This document shows, piece by piece, positions 28,306 through 38,118 of a stretch of 64,000 nt of DNA. The stretch spans positions 1-64,000 of the forward strand of contig JAGOUM010000005.1 of NCBI GenBank assembly GCA_018061265.1, written 5' to 3'. Source of the stretch: Rhodoferax sp. (lineage in GTDB: Bacteria > Pseudomonadota > Gammaproteobacteria > Burkholderiales > Burkholderiaceae_C). Within the stretch, counting starts at the first letter, position 1. Every line of letters begins with the position of its first letter. A model generated the notes under the pieces. The model did no database searches, had not been told where the DNA came from, and worked only from the letters and a program-made list of their open reading frames with translations. The translations under genes and the position numbers were made by a program.

Positions 28306-30181
28306 ATGTTTGGCCTGTCAAACAGCAAGAAGGCCGATCCACTAGCGGCCTATGCCGACAAGCTGGGCACGCCGGAGCTGGCCTTCAGCCACCTGCGCAG
28401 CGGTGATCATGTGTTTGTTGGCAGTGGCTGTGCGGCACCCCGCACCCTGTTGCGTGCGCTGGAGTCGATGCCGCTGCCTCCTGCTGACCTTGAGTTGCTG
28501 CATTTCTTCACCGTCAAAGCGTTTGACCACGATCTGCAGGGCAAAAGCCTGACCCGCTTCAAACACCGCACTTTCTTTGTCAGCAATGACATGCGGGCTG
28601 CGGTCAAGCAGGGCATGGTCGAGTACGTGCCCATGTCGATTGCCCGGGTGCCCGACATGATTCTGCTCGGGCGCATTCCGGTGGATGTGGCGCTGATCCA
28701 GGTGTCGCCACCTGATGCATTTGGGTACGTCAGTCTGGGGGTGTCGGTGGACATCATTCCCGCTGCGCTGGCACGTGCCCGCCTGGTGATTGCCGAAGTC
28801 AACCCCGCCATGCCACGTACCATGGGTGACTCCACGCTGCACATCAGCCGCATCCACCATCTGGTGGCGGTTGACACCCCGATCACCGAGTTGCCCCGCG
28901 CACCCGCGCAGGAGCAGGACGTGCAACGTATTGCGCGCTATATTGCCGGCATCATCGACGACGGCTCCACCCTGCAGATTGGCATGGGCCCGCTGGCGCA
29001 CGAGGCCCTGCAGTATCTGACCGAGCGCAAAGACCTGGGCATCCACTCCGACGTGGTGTCGGATGCCATCATTCCGCTGCTGGAACATGGCAGCCTCACC
29101 GGCGCCAAAAAAAACCCGTCATCCGTTCAAGATCGTGGCCAGCATGGCTCTAGGCTCACGCCGCCTGTACGACCTGATCGACGAAAACCCGCTTTTCTCG
29201 TTTCAGCCGATCGACAGCGTCTGCAACCCGCTGACCATTGCCAAACAGCACAAGATGGTGTCGATCGCACAAGCCTACTCGATTGACCTGACTGGCCAGG
29301 TCTGCATCGACCAGTTCAACGGCGAGCTCTACAGTGGCATCGGCAGCCAGGGCGAATTTTTGCTGGGTGCCGCACAGTCACCGGGTGGCAAACCCATCAT
29401 CTGTATGACCTCCACCACAGACGATGGCCAGACTTCACGCGTGCGCGCCGCCCTTCTGGAGGCCGAGTCTGCCACCATTGCCCGCACCGACGTGCATTAC
29501 GTTGTCACCGAGTTCGGCATCGCCTACCTGTTTGGCAAGTCCATTCGTGAACGTGCCACCGCACTCATTGACCTGGCCCACCCCAGGTTTCGCCCGGACC
29601 TGTTTGCACAGGCACAGGCCATGGGTTACCTGTCGCCCGAGCAGACCCTCAACAACCTGCGCGCCTACCCGGTTGAGGACGAGCAGACCGTCACCCTCAA
29701 GGACGGCCGCACGGTCATGCTGCGACCGGCCCTGGCCAGCGATGCACAAGGTGTGCGCGAGTTGTTCCACCACTTGAGCGAGGCCGACGTCTACACCCGG
29801 TTTTTCCGCAACGTGCGAGGCCTGTCAGACGCCGAAGCGCAACGCCTGTGCAATGTCAACTACGAACACGAGGTGGCCTTTGTTGCCACTAGCGGCAGCC
29901 GCGAGGTGGCCAGCATCGTGGCGCAGTCGTGTTACTTCATTGACCCCACCACCAACCTCGCCGATGTGGCCTACATGGTGCACCCGGACTGGCAGGCCTG
30001 CGGCCTGGGCAGCGCCATGCAGGCCTGCATGATTGCCCACGCCAGACGCCGTGGCCTGCGCGGTTTTGTCGCTGATGTGCTGCTAAGCAACGCCCGCATG
30101 TTGCGTCTGGCACGTAACAGCTCACTGCAGGTGCACGCTGAAAAGAACCAGGACACGGTGCACATCACGATCCTTTTCTGA
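28306..30181 (+). pseudogene. Acetyl-CoA hydrolase/transferase-GNAT fusion, interrupted by a frameshift
   Basis: Two overlapping frames together make one protein. The first (from 28306) gives an acetyl-CoA hydrolase/transferase N-terminal domain up to EHGSLTGAKK. The second continues as TRHPFKIVAS, then the C-terminal transferase domain (DVHYVVTEFGIAYLFG), then a GNAT domain (MVHPDWQACGLGSAM). The break is in a run of eight A at 29107-29114; seven would give an uninterrupted product of 624 aa. The rest shows no decay. It could be a sequencing indel, a phase-variable tract, transcriptional slippage or a fresh pseudogene. Confidence 0.88.
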
Positions 30182-30246
30182 GCCCCGGCCACGCGGCGCC
30201 CTAAATTCTCAAACTGAAAAAGTTTGGCTTGCATCAAGCTTTCTGG

Positions 30247-30292
30247 ACACTATAGGTGTTAGGATTTCGCTCCTTTGCACCATATTTAGCGT
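30247..30292 (+). promoter_or_regulatory. Candidate NrdR-box pair upstream of nrdJ
   Basis: GCACCATATTTAGCGT at 30277-30292 agrees with the most conserved positions of the NrdR consensus (acaCwAtATaTwGtgt). ACACTATAGGTGTTAG at 30247-30262 agrees less well. The two starts are 30 bp apart, about three helical turns, as usual for paired NrdR boxes. TATAGG within box 1 could be part of a -10 element. This implies repression of nrdJ by NrdR when (d)ATP is plentiful. Confidence 0.6.
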
Positions 30293-30386
30293 TTTTAGCC
30301 ATCCAGACCTGATTCACAAGCCGTCAGGTTTTTTGCACACAAGCCCGTCCTTAGCCGGTTTTTCGCTCACTTATCAGGAATTTTTC

Positions 30387-33284
30387 ATGGCATACCCATC
30401 CGTCGAGCCAATCCAGAGCAGCCTGTTTTTCCCCGCCCAGCCCATCAGTGAAGAAGTGCTACTTGAGAAATACAGCAAGGGCAACGAAAAAACCATCGCC
30501 GACGTCAATCGGCGCGTTGCCAAGGCACTTGCCAAGGTCGAGCCCGCCGAGCAGCAGTCGCTCTGGGAAGACCAGTTTCTTGAAACGCTGGAAGCCGGTT
30601 TTCTCCCAGCCGGTCGCATTCAGTCGGCCGCCGGCACCGATCTGGCCGCCACGCTGATCAACTGTTTTGTGCAACCGGTGGGTGACTCCATTGCCCACAT
30701 CGAAGACGGCCACCCCGGCATCTACACCGCGCTGACCGAGGCCGCCGAGACCATGCGGCGCGGCGGTGGCGTGGGTTACGACTTCTCTCGCATCCGGCCA
30801 CGCGGCGCCTGGGTGGGCAGCACCCAAAGCAACGCCTCCGGGCCGGTGAGTTACATGCGGGTGTTTGACCGCTCGTGTGAAACGGTCGAGTCGGCCGGCG
30901 CCCGACGCGGGGCACAAATGGGGGTGTTGCGCTGCGACCACCCCGACATTGAAGAATTCATCCACGCCAAAGACCAGGGTGACCTGCGCAACTTCAATAT
31001 CTCGGTCGGCGTGACCGACACCTTCATGCAGGCCGTGCAGGCCGATAGTGACTTCTCGCTGGTGCATCGTGGCGAACCTGGCCAACTGCAAAAACAGGCC
31101 GGTGCTTTCCAGCACCACGAAAGCGGCATGTGGGTCTACCGCAAACTGCGGGCCCGTGACCTGTGGGACCAGATCATGCGCTCCACCTACGACCACGCCG
31201 AGCCCGGCGTGCTGTTTCTGGACCAGATCAACCGCGACAACAACCTGTCGTATTGCGAAACCATCGCCAGCACCAACCCCTGTGCGGAGCAACCTTTGCC
31301 ACCCTACGGCTGCTGCTGCCTGGGCTCCATTGACCTCACCCGTTTTATCCGGGACCCGTTCACATCCAAGGCCCGTTTTGATGAACCGGCCTTTGCCAAG
31401 GTGGCCAAAGTTGCCGTGCGTATGCTCGACAACGTGCTCGAAGCCACCGTCTGGCCCCTGCCCCAACAGCAGCAGGAAGCCAGCAACAAGCGCCGCATCG
31501 GCCTGGGTTTTACCGGCCTGGGGGATGCGTTGGTGATGTTGAACCTGCGTTACGACACCGCGCCCGCCCGCGACATGGCACAGCGTATCTCCGAGCTAAT
31601 GCGTGACACCGCCTACAGCGCCTCGTCCGAGCTGGCCCAGGAGCGCGGCGCGTTCCCGCTGTTCAACGCCGACCTGTACCTCAGTGGCCAGACCTTTGCC
31701 TCGCGGCTGCCCGCCGGGCTGAAAGACCGCATCCGCAAAAACGGCCTGCGTAACTCCCACCTGTTGTCCATCGCACCCACCGGTACCATCAGCCTGGCGT
31801 TTGCCGACAACGCCAGCAACGGCATTGAGCCGGCCTTCAGCTGGACTTACACGCGCAAAAAACGCATGGCCGACGGCAGCTCCAAGGAATACGCGGTGGA
31901 AGACCACGCCTGGCGGCTGTACCGCCACCTCAAAGGCCCCGACGCCGCGCTGACACCCGCCTTCGTCACCGCGCTTGAAATGAGCGCCCAGGCCCACGCC
32001 GAAATGGTGGCCGCCGTCGCGCCCTACATCGACACCGCCATCTCCAAAACCGTCAATGTGCCGGCTGACTACCCCTACGAAGATTTTCAGGACCTGTACA
32101 CACAGGCCTGGAAATCGGGCCTCAAAGGGCTGGCCACTTATCGCCCCAACAGCGTGCTGGGCTCGGTGCTCAGCGTTGCGCCCGCGCCAAGTGCTGCCAA
32201 GCCGCTGCAGATCGACGGTGCCAACCACCGGCTGGCGCTTGACCGCCTGCCAGCACCGGTGTTGTCGTCATTGCGCTGGCCGGGCCGCCCTGAGCTGCCC
32301 GGTGGCAACCCGGCATGGACCTTCATGGTGCATCATCCGTTTGGCGACTTTGCGCTATTTATTGGTGAGCTGTCGCCGCAAGAGGGTGGTGCGCCGCAGC
32401 CCTTCGAGGTGTGGGTCAATGGGGCCGAGCAGCCTCGCGGACTTGGCGCCTTGGCCAAAACCCTGTCGATGGACCTGCGCGCCAATGACCCTGCCTGGCT
32501 GCAGCTCAAGCTCGATGCCCTGGCCACCGTCAGCGAAGAGCACGCCTTTGAGATGCCATTTCCCCCGGATGGCGAGCGTCGCCTGTTCCCGGGCGTGGTG
32601 GCCGCCACAGCCGCCGTCATCCGCTGGCGCTGCGAACAACTCGCCAAAGTAGCCGCAGCGCAGACACCCAAGCAGATGCCCACCCCCGTCATCGACGCCA
32701 TGTTCAGCCGCAACGAACCCCAGACCGGGCCGTCAGGCACCCTGGCCTGGGCGGTTGATGTTGACAACCCGGCCACTGGCGAGTCATTCACCGTGACACT
32801 TAAAGAAGTCAACCTCCCAGGCCCTGACGGCGGCGTCGTGACACGGCCCTGCGCAGTGGGCTTCAGTGGCAACTACCCCAAGGCCATGGATGGACTGGCA
32901 CGCCTGCTGTCGCTGGACATGCGTGTCATCGACCCGGCCTGGATCGGCATGAAGCTGAGAAAACTGCTCAACTACGCCGAGCCACTGGGGCACTTCATGG
33001 CATTTGTACCGGGCTTGCCCAACGATGAACGACGCCAGCAAACCTGGCCCTCCACCGTGGCGTACATTGCCCGGCTGATCATCCACCGCTATGCCATGCT
33101 GGGCATCCTCAACGAAGAGGGCCTGCCACTGCGCGACATGGGCGTGCTCGACACCCCAGACACCACTGAAACCAGCCACACCATGGCCGGCAAACCCTGC
33201 CCCGAATGCGGCAACCCGACCGTCATCCACAAAGACGGATGCGACTTCTGCACCGCCTGTGGTTACGTAGGGCAATGCGGTTAA
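30387..33284 (+). CDS. nrdJ: Adenosylcobalamin-dependent (class II) ribonucleoside-diphosphate reductase
   Basis: NrdJ makes deoxyribonucleotides using coenzyme B12 to generate the thiyl radical, with or without oxygen. The 965-aa product has [39 protein letters not shown], the active-site region [16 protein letters not shown] and the loop [20 protein letters not shown]. The C-terminal tail has a zinc ribbon-like cysteine set ([21 protein letters not shown]) that likely relays reducing power. The start at 30387 has AGGAA 6 nt upstream. Class II use fits the neighbouring cobalt-chelatase-type gene cbiX only loosely. Confidence 0.95.
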   Translation: MAYPSVEPIQSSLFFPAQPISEEVLLEKYSKGNEKTIADVNRRVAKALAKVEPAEQQSLWEDQFLETLEAGFLPAGRIQSAAGTDLAATLINCFVQPVGDSIAHIEDGHPGIYTALTEAAETMRRGGGVGYDFSRIRPRGAWVGSTQSNASGPVSYMRVFDRSCETVESAGARRGAQMGVLRCDHPDIEEFIHAKDQGDLRNFNISVGVTDTFMQAVQADSDFSLVHRGEPGQLQKQAGAFQHHESGMWVYRKLRARDLWDQIMRSTYDHAEPGVLFLDQINRDNNLSYCETIASTNPCAEQPLPPYGCCCLGSIDLTRFIRDPFTSKARFDEPAFAKVAKVAVRMLDNVLEATVWPLPQQQQEASNKRRIGLGFTGLGDALVMLNLRYDTAPARDMAQRISELMRDTAYSASSELAQERGAFPLFNADLYLSGQTFASRLPAGLKDRIRKNGLRNSHLLSIAPTGTISLAFADNASNGIEPAFSWTYTRKKRMADGSSKEYAVEDHAWRLYRHLKGPDAALTPAFVTALEMSAQAHAEMVAAVAPYIDTAISKTVNVPADYPYEDFQDLYTQAWKSGLKGLATYRPNSVLGSVLSVAPAPSAAKPLQIDGANHRLALDRLPAPVLSSLRWPGRPELPGGNPAWTFMVHHPFGDFALFIGELSPQEGGAPQPFEVWVNGAEQPRGLGALAKTLSMDLRANDPAWLQLKLDALATVSEEHAFEMPFPPDGERRLFPGVVAATAAVIRWRCEQLAKVAAAQTPKQMPTPVIDAMFSRNEPQTGPSGTLAWAVDVDNPATGESFTVTLKEVNLPGPDGGVVTRPCAVGFSGNYPKAMDGLARLLSLDMRVIDPAWIGMKLRKLLNYAEPLGHFMAFVPGLPNDERRQQTWPSTVAYIARLIIHRYAMLGILNEEGLPLRDMGVLDTPDTTETSHTMAGKPCPECGNPTVIHKDGCDFCTACGYVGQCG

Positions 33285-33320
33285 AGCGGTTCACCTCGCC
33301 GTTTCCCCCGCAAAAAAAAA

Positions 33321-33345
33321 CCTTGTCAACTTTTGGTTGACAAGG
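33321..33345. terminator. Hairpin between nrdJ and tRNA-Ser
   Basis: CCTTGTCAAC and GTTGACAAGG form a perfect 10-bp stem with a 5-nt loop. On the plus strand it is followed by a short T-rich tract, and on the minus strand by a run of T (complement of 33312-33320). It can thus terminate the tRNA-Ser transcript and perhaps nrdJ. Confidence 0.65.
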
Positions 33346-33358
33346 CCTTTCCTCATAC

Positions 33359-33448
33359 TGGCGGAGCAGGCGGGATTCGAACCCGCGGAGGGTTTTACCC
33401 CTCGCACGCTTTCCAGGCGTGTGACTTAAACCGCTCATCCACCGCTCC
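33359..33448 (-). tRNA. tRNA-Ser(GGA)
   Basis: A 90-nt class II tRNA reads on the minus strand from GGAGCGG to CTGCTCC plus G and an encoded CCA. The anticodon arm is CACGC, loop CTGGAAA, GCGTG, giving anticodon GGA. A long variable arm (GAGGGGTAAAACCCTC) is typical of serine tRNAs. The T arm is GCGGGTTCGAATCCCGC. Confidence 0.95.
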
Positions 33449-33508
33449 GAGCCGCGAAGTTTAACCGAGCTGGGCCGCTTTTTTGACCTGCCCCGGATAC
33501 CGGCCAAG

Positions 33509-33534
33509 AAAAAGCCACCCGAAGGTGGCTTTTT
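33509..33534 (-). terminator. Terminator after livK
   Basis: AAAAAGCCACC, loop CGAA and GGTGGCTTTTT form a perfect 11-bp stem with T runs at both ends. On the minus strand it lies 19 bp after the livK stop. Confidence 0.75.
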
Positions 33535-33552
33535 GATGTGCAACTGAAAAAA

Positions 33553-34683
33553 TCAGTTCAGAGCGGCCTTCTTGCCACCTGTGTAGGTGTACAGCGTGAT
33601 GGATGGGTTTTTCATTTCGCCGGTGGGCTCAAACGCGATGTTGGCGGTTACACCCTTGAAGTTGGTTTGGACAATCTTGGGAATGTAAACTTTTGGATCG
33701 GTCGAGTTGGCACGTTTCATCGCATCAACCAGGACAAACGTGGCGTCATAGGTGTACGGGCTGTAAACCTGAAACTGATTAGGATACTTGGCGTCGTACT
33801 TGGCTTTCCATGCGGTACCACCCGGCATTTTTGCCAGGGATGCGCCACCTTCAGCACAAATAACGCCATCCAGGGACTTGGCGCCGGCAGCAATTTTGAT
33901 GATTTCCGAGGTGCAGATGCCGTCACCGCCAAAATACTTCAGGTTTGACAAACCCAGCTGGTCCATCTGGCGCAGCATGGCACCGGCCTGTGCGTCCATA
34001 CCGCCGTAAAACACGGCGTCAGGTTTCTTGGCCTTGATAGCGGTCAGAATGGCCATGAAGTCAGTGGCCTTGTCTGTGGTGAACTGCTGGTCAACAATTT
34101 CAATTCCTTTGGACTTGGCAACCTTGGCAAACACTTCAGCGACACCCTGGCCGTAAGCGGTGCGGTCGTCGATCACGGCAATTTTCTTGAGTTTCAGGGT
34201 ATCAGCTGCATAAAACGCCAAGCCAGCGCCCAGAGCCAGATCGTTGGCAATGATGCGGTACGTGGTTTTGTAGCCTGGTTTGGTCAGGTTGGGGTTGGTG
34301 GCCGCACCCGTGATGTGGGGAATGCCGCAGTCGTTATAAATCTTGGCAGCCGGAATGGTGGTGCCAGAATTCAGGTGACCCACCACACCAGCAACCTTGG
34401 CGTCGCACAGTTTTTGTGCAACTGCGGTGCCCTGTTTTGGATCGGCCGCGTCATCTTCGGCTGCGATTTCGAACTTGACTTTCTTGCCGCCAATGGTCAC
34501 GCCTTGTGCGTTCAGGTCTTCAATGGCCATACGGACGCCATTTTCATTGTCCTTGCCATAGTGAGCCTGGCCACCCGACATAGGTGCCACGTGGCCAATC
34601 TTGACGACCATATCCTGAGCCAGGGACACACCAGCGGCTGTTGCGATAGCGGCAGCGACGGTCAATTTCAATTTCATTTGCAT
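33553..34683 (-). CDS. livK: Branched-chain amino acid ABC transporter substrate-binding protein
   Basis: This periplasmic binding protein delivers Leu/Ile/Val or related amino acids to a LivHMGF permease. The 376-aa product has a cleavable signal peptide (MKLKLTVAAAIATAAGVSLA) and the type I periplasmic-binding fold, with VKIGHVAPMSGGQAHYGKD and the hinge segments VVGHLNSGTTIPAAKIY and YGGMDAQAGAMLRQM. The start at 34683 has GGAG 6 nt upstream. The permease genes are not adjacent, so it is a solitary copy with its own terminator. Confidence 0.9.
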   Translation of the reverse strand: MQMKLKLTVAAAIATAAGVSLAQDMVVKIGHVAPMSGGQAHYGKDNENGVRMAIEDLNAQGVTIGGKKVKFEIAAEDDAADPKQGTAVAQKLCDAKVAGVVGHLNSGTTIPAAKIYNDCGIPHITGAATNPNLTKPGYKTTYRIIANDLALGAGLAFYAADTLKLKKIAVIDDRTAYGQGVAEVFAKVAKSKGIEIVDQQFTTDKATDFMAILTAIKAKKPDAVFYGGMDAQAGAMLRQMDQLGLSNLKYFGGDGICTSEIIKIAAGAKSLDGVICAEGGASLAKMPGGTAWKAKYDAKYPNQFQVYSPYTYDATFVLVDAMKRANSTDPKVYIPKIVQTNFKGVTANIAFEPTGEMKNPSITLYTYTGGKKAALN

Positions 34684-34809
34684 AGACAACTCCAGGTTAA
34701 AAAAAGTTTTGTGAATCAAATTATTCAGCACCGCATACGATAACGCAATTTTCACGCCAAGGGCATAGGGTAGTCACCAACATTTCGCTCCACAAGCCAT
34801 GAATTTGGC

Positions 34810-35121
34810 TTATTCTGGTGGCCGGGCAGTGTCTGGCTGGCCCATTGCGTCGATCACCGCCTGGCGCACAAACATATCCATCTCGTCTTGAAGCCGGCCA
34901 CTCACATCAGCCCAATGCCGGGCCACCGTGGCCCGGACCATCCGGTCAAACTCCTCCTGAAGCCGGCGCTCAAAAATGGGCTGGATCTGCTGCCTCACGC
35001 GCTCCACCATGGCCTCGGTTTCGGGCTTGGCAGGTTTGGCCAGGCCGGTGAGAGTGCTGGGGTCGACCACCTCGGTCAGGGTTGGAATGAATCGCGGCAG
35101 TGGCTTGGCAGGCGTCGTCAT
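34810..35121 (-). CDS. Conserved hypothetical protein downstream of holC
   Basis: The 103-aa product is soluble. Its N-terminal Pro-rich segment (PRFIPTLTEVVDP) precedes a long charged helix (about residues 35-95, RQQIQPIFERRLQEEFDRM). It resembles small proteins found next to holC in Burkholderiales. Its start overlaps the holC stop by 4 bp, which points to translational coupling. No function is assigned. Confidence 0.7.
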   Translation of the reverse strand: MTTPAKPLPRFIPTLTEVVDPSTLTGLAKPAKPETEAMVERVRQQIQPIFERRLQEEFDRMVRATVARHWADVSGRLQDEMDMFVRQAVIDAMGQPDTARPPE

Positions 35122-35573
35122 CTGGAGGCGGCCTGGAGATCAAACTTGGCGGGCTCAAAGCCGGCGGCCTGGTATTGTTTCCAGCGCAGTCGGGCATGTT
35201 TCAGGTCAGTGTCGTCCTGGGCAACCACCTCAATCACGCGCTCGAAGGTGTCAAACTTTGCGGGCATTTCAGGGCCCAGGTTAATGAGCACGGCATAACC
35301 CACCGCAGCACCCGGCAGCAACGGCGAGAGGATGACGGGTGACCGTTGTTGCTGGCGTTGGGGTGCGTCGTCCCAGCAATGGGCGACAAAATCTGTCGGC
35401 GAGAAGGTCCACAAATCGTGGTCGAGCTGGCGCAGCAGTGGTTCGCTGCCGGTGACCATCAGTTTGGCCCCCTTGAGGGTGGCTTTGCGGATGAGTCGGC
35501 AGGTGTAGCCCAGCTTGTCTGGCGCTGGCAAATGGAAGGCAATCGCTGTCAAGGCGCGCTGGCTATTTTTCAA
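35118..35573 (-). CDS. holC: DNA polymerase III chi subunit
   Basis: HolC links the clamp loader (via psi) to SSB at the replication fork. The 151-aa product has the chi fold signature HLPAPDKLGYTCRLIRKA at the N-terminus and FVAHCWDDAPQRQQQRSPVIL in the middle. The start is uncertain: the ATG at 35573 overlaps pepA by 11 bp, and a later alternative codon near the HLPAPDK motif is possible. The pepA-holC order is a classic conserved pair. Confidence 0.9.
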   Translation of the reverse strand: MKNSQRALTAIAFHLPAPDKLGYTCRLIRKATLKGAKLMVTGSEPLLRQLDHDLWTFSPTDFVAHCWDDAPQRQQQRSPVILSPLLPGAAVGYAVLINLGPEMPAKFDTFERVIEVVAQDDTDLKHARLRWKQYQAAGFEPAKFDLQAASR

Positions 35574-37002
35574 GCGCCATCAGGTAGTCGAGCAACAGAC
35601 CCACCGGGCGGCCGGTGGCACCTTTGGCGCTGCCGGTTTTCCAGGCGGTGCCGGCAATGTCGAGGTGCGCCCAGGGAAATTTGCTGGCAAACTTTTGCAA
35701 AAACTTGGCGGCGGTAATCGCACCGCCCGGCCGTCCGGCCACGTTCGCGATGTCGGCAAAGTTGGTTTTTAAGCCGTCGGCGTAGTCCTCGTCGAGTGGC
35801 ATTGGCCAGCACAGGTCCAGCGACGATTCACCTGCGGCGGTCAATTGTGCGGTCAGGGCCTGGTCGGTGGAAAAAACACCACTTCGCACAGCCCCCAGCG
35901 CAATGACGCAGGCACCGGTCAGAGTGGCAATATCGACCACCGCGCGCGGTTTAAAACGCTCGGCATAGGTCAAAGCATCACAAAGAATGAGTCGCCCCTC
36001 GGCGTCTGTGTTGAGGATTTCAATGGTCTGGCCGCTGAGGCTGGTCACCACGTCGCCGGGTTTGACCGCGCGGCCATTGGGGAGGTTTTCACACGCGGGT
36101 ATCAGCCCGACCACGTTGATGGCAGGCTGAAGCTCGGCCAGGCTGCGAAACACCCCCAGCACGCTGGCGGCACCACACATGTCGAACTTCATTTCGTCCA
36201 TTTCACCGGCGGGCTTGATCGATATGCCACCACTGTCAAAGGTGACGCCCTTGCCGACCAGCACGGTGGGCGCCCGGCTTTTGCCGGCACCGTTGTAGAC
36301 CAGTTCGATAAAGCGCAGCGGTTCGTCCGAGCCTTGTGCCACGGCCTCAAAGGCCCCCATGCCCAGCTTGGCCACCTCTTTGGGGCCGAGTACCCGGCAT
36401 TTGATGCGCGGCAACCTGGCCAGGTCGCGCGCCGCATTGGCAAGCTTGGCCGGTGTGGCGTGGTTTGCCGGTCGATTGCCCCACTCTTTGGCCAGCTCAA
36501 TACCAAGCACCGCCGAGGTGGCCTGTTCAAAAGCCGGCTTGAGGCCATGGTCATCGGTCAGCACAAAATCAGCCCGCTCGATGGTCCGCCCCTCGGGCTT
36601 GGACTTGGTGGTGGTGTAGACATAGCTAGCGTCTGCCAGCGAAGTGACCGCAATACGCAATTGTTGCGGGCTGGGTTGAAAGCCCAGATGAACGCAAATA
36701 TGCTGCGGCTTGTTGCCCTTGATCAGTGAAATTGCCGCGCCAACGGCCTTGCGCACGTTGACCGCCGACGCATCCCCAAGCTGCACCAGCACCAGCCGAC
36801 GGCAAGACCAGCCCAGCGGCTGGTAGATGTCGAGCAGTTGCCCCGCCTTGGCGCCGAGGTCGCCCGACTTCAGGCCCTTGGCGATCAAGATCGACAAGGC
36901 GTCTTTGCCAGGCTGAAAAGTGCTGTTGACAAACACCAGCAAGGCATCGGTTTTTTCCTTGACAAGGTCAAGTTGCGCCAAAGTTTTGAGCTCAAAGTTC
37001 AT
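35563..37002 (-). CDS. pepA: Leucyl aminopeptidase (peptidase M17)
   Basis: This hexameric two-metal exopeptidase releases N-terminal residues from peptides in the cytosol. The 479-aa product has the N-terminal macro-like domain and the catalytic domain with the metal ligands and Lys in GKGVTFDSGGISIKPAGEMDE and the signature NTDAEGRLIL (NTDAEGRL). It is divergent from lptF, 24 bp away, an arrangement seen across proteobacteria. Confidence 0.95.
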   Translation of the reverse strand: MNFELKTLAQLDLVKEKTDALLVFVNSTFQPGKDALSILIAKGLKSGDLGAKAGQLLDIYQPLGWSCRRLVLVQLGDASAVNVRKAVGAAISLIKGNKPQHICVHLGFQPSPQQLRIAVTSLADASYVYTTTKSKPEGRTIERADFVLTDDHGLKPAFEQATSAVLGIELAKEWGNRPANHATPAKLANAARDLARLPRIKCRVLGPKEVAKLGMGAFEAVAQGSDEPLRFIELVYNGAGKSRAPTVLVGKGVTFDSGGISIKPAGEMDEMKFDMCGAASVLGVFRSLAELQPAINVVGLIPACENLPNGRAVKPGDVVTSLSGQTIEILNTDAEGRLILCDALTYAERFKPRAVVDIATLTGACVIALGAVRSGVFSTDQALTAQLTAAGESSLDLCWPMPLDEDYADGLKTNFADIANVAGRPGGAITAAKFLQKFASKFPWAHLDIAGTAWKTGSAKGATGRPVGLLLDYLMALEK

Positions 37003-37026
37003 AATCGCGGTTTTCCTTCTACGCTG

Positions 37027-38118
37027 ATGTTATTCCATTCCTCATTGCGCCGGGAGCTGTCACGCAGTTTCGGCGCCACGCTCATCGTGCTGGTCACCGT
37101 GGTGATGACCATGATTCTGATCCGTACCCTGGGCCAGGCGTCGCGCGGCAGCTTCAACCCGTCGGATGTCACGCTGGTGATGGGTTATACCGTGCTGGCG
37201 TACCTGCCAACCCTGCTGACGATGAGCCTGTTCATCGCCATCATCGCCTGCCTTTCACGCATGTACCGCGACAGCGAGATGGTCATCTGGCTGTGCAGCG
37301 GCAAAGGTCTGGCCAGCCTGTTGCGGCCCCTGATGCGTTTTGCCTGGCCGGTTTTTTTGGCCGTGGCAACGCTGTCGCTGCTGGTTCTGCCCTGGAGCAA
37401 ACAGCGCGTTGAAGACCTGAAAATTCAGCACCAGCAGAGAAACGACCTGCAGCGCATCACACCCGGACAGTTTCAGGCATCAGCCAATGGAAACCGGGTG
37501 TTTTTTGTTGAGAAAAACCTGACCGAAGAAAAAACCGGCTCCAATGTGTTTATCGCCACCACGGAAAATGGCAAACAAACCGTCACTTCAGCGCGCAGCG
37601 GGCGCGTGGAGGCGCTGCCACAGGGGCAGTTTTTGATGTTGAGCCGTGGCCAGCGACTGGAAAGCACCCTGGCCACCAATGACTTGAAACTCAGCGAGTT
37701 CGAAACCTATGGCACGCAGGTCAGCACCAAGGTGATTGATACGGTTGGCATTGCGCCCGCCAATACCCTGAGCACGCTGGCGCTGATTGAGAGTGGCACC
37801 ACCCGCAGCCTGGGCGAGCTGTCGTGGCGCATCGGGCTGATTTTTGCGTCAATCAATTTTGTGATCATTGGTGTGGTGGCCTCCAGCGCCAATCCACGGG
37901 TCAACAAAAGTGTCAATCTGGTGTTTTCACTGTTTGCCTTTATCACCTACTACAACCTGATCAACCTTGGCCAGAGCTGGATTGTTGCCGACAAAGTGGA
38001 CGCAGTGCCCTTTATGGTCGGCCTGCACGGCGGCATTCTGCTGCTGGCAGTGCTTTGGCTGAGCAAGGCTCACAACAACTGGGTGCTGTTCAGCCGGCCT
38101 GGAAAGCGTTCGACATGA
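37027..38118 (+). CDS. lptF: LPS export ABC transporter permease LptF
   Basis: LptF pairs with LptG and LptB2 to extract lipopolysaccharide from the inner membrane. The 363-aa product starts MLFHSSLRRELSRSFGATL and has three N-terminal helices, a periplasmic beta-jellyroll domain (about 130-260) and three C-terminal helices. The stop codon overlaps the lptG start (ATGA), so the two permeases are made in equal amounts. Upstream in-frame codons lie within pepA on the other strand and were rejected. Confidence 0.93.
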   Translation: MLFHSSLRRELSRSFGATLIVLVTVVMTMILIRTLGQASRGSFNPSDVTLVMGYTVLAYLPTLLTMSLFIAIIACLSRMYRDSEMVIWLCSGKGLASLLRPLMRFAWPVFLAVATLSLLVLPWSKQRVEDLKIQHQQRNDLQRITPGQFQASANGNRVFFVEKNLTEEKTGSNVFIATTENGKQTVTSARSGRVEALPQGQFLMLSRGQRLESTLATNDLKLSEFETYGTQVSTKVIDTVGIAPANTLSTLALIESGTTRSLGELSWRIGLIFASINFVIIGVVASSANPRVNKSVNLVFSLFAFITYYNLINLGQSWIVADKVDAVPFMVGLHGGILLLAVLWLSKAHNNWVLFSRPGKRST

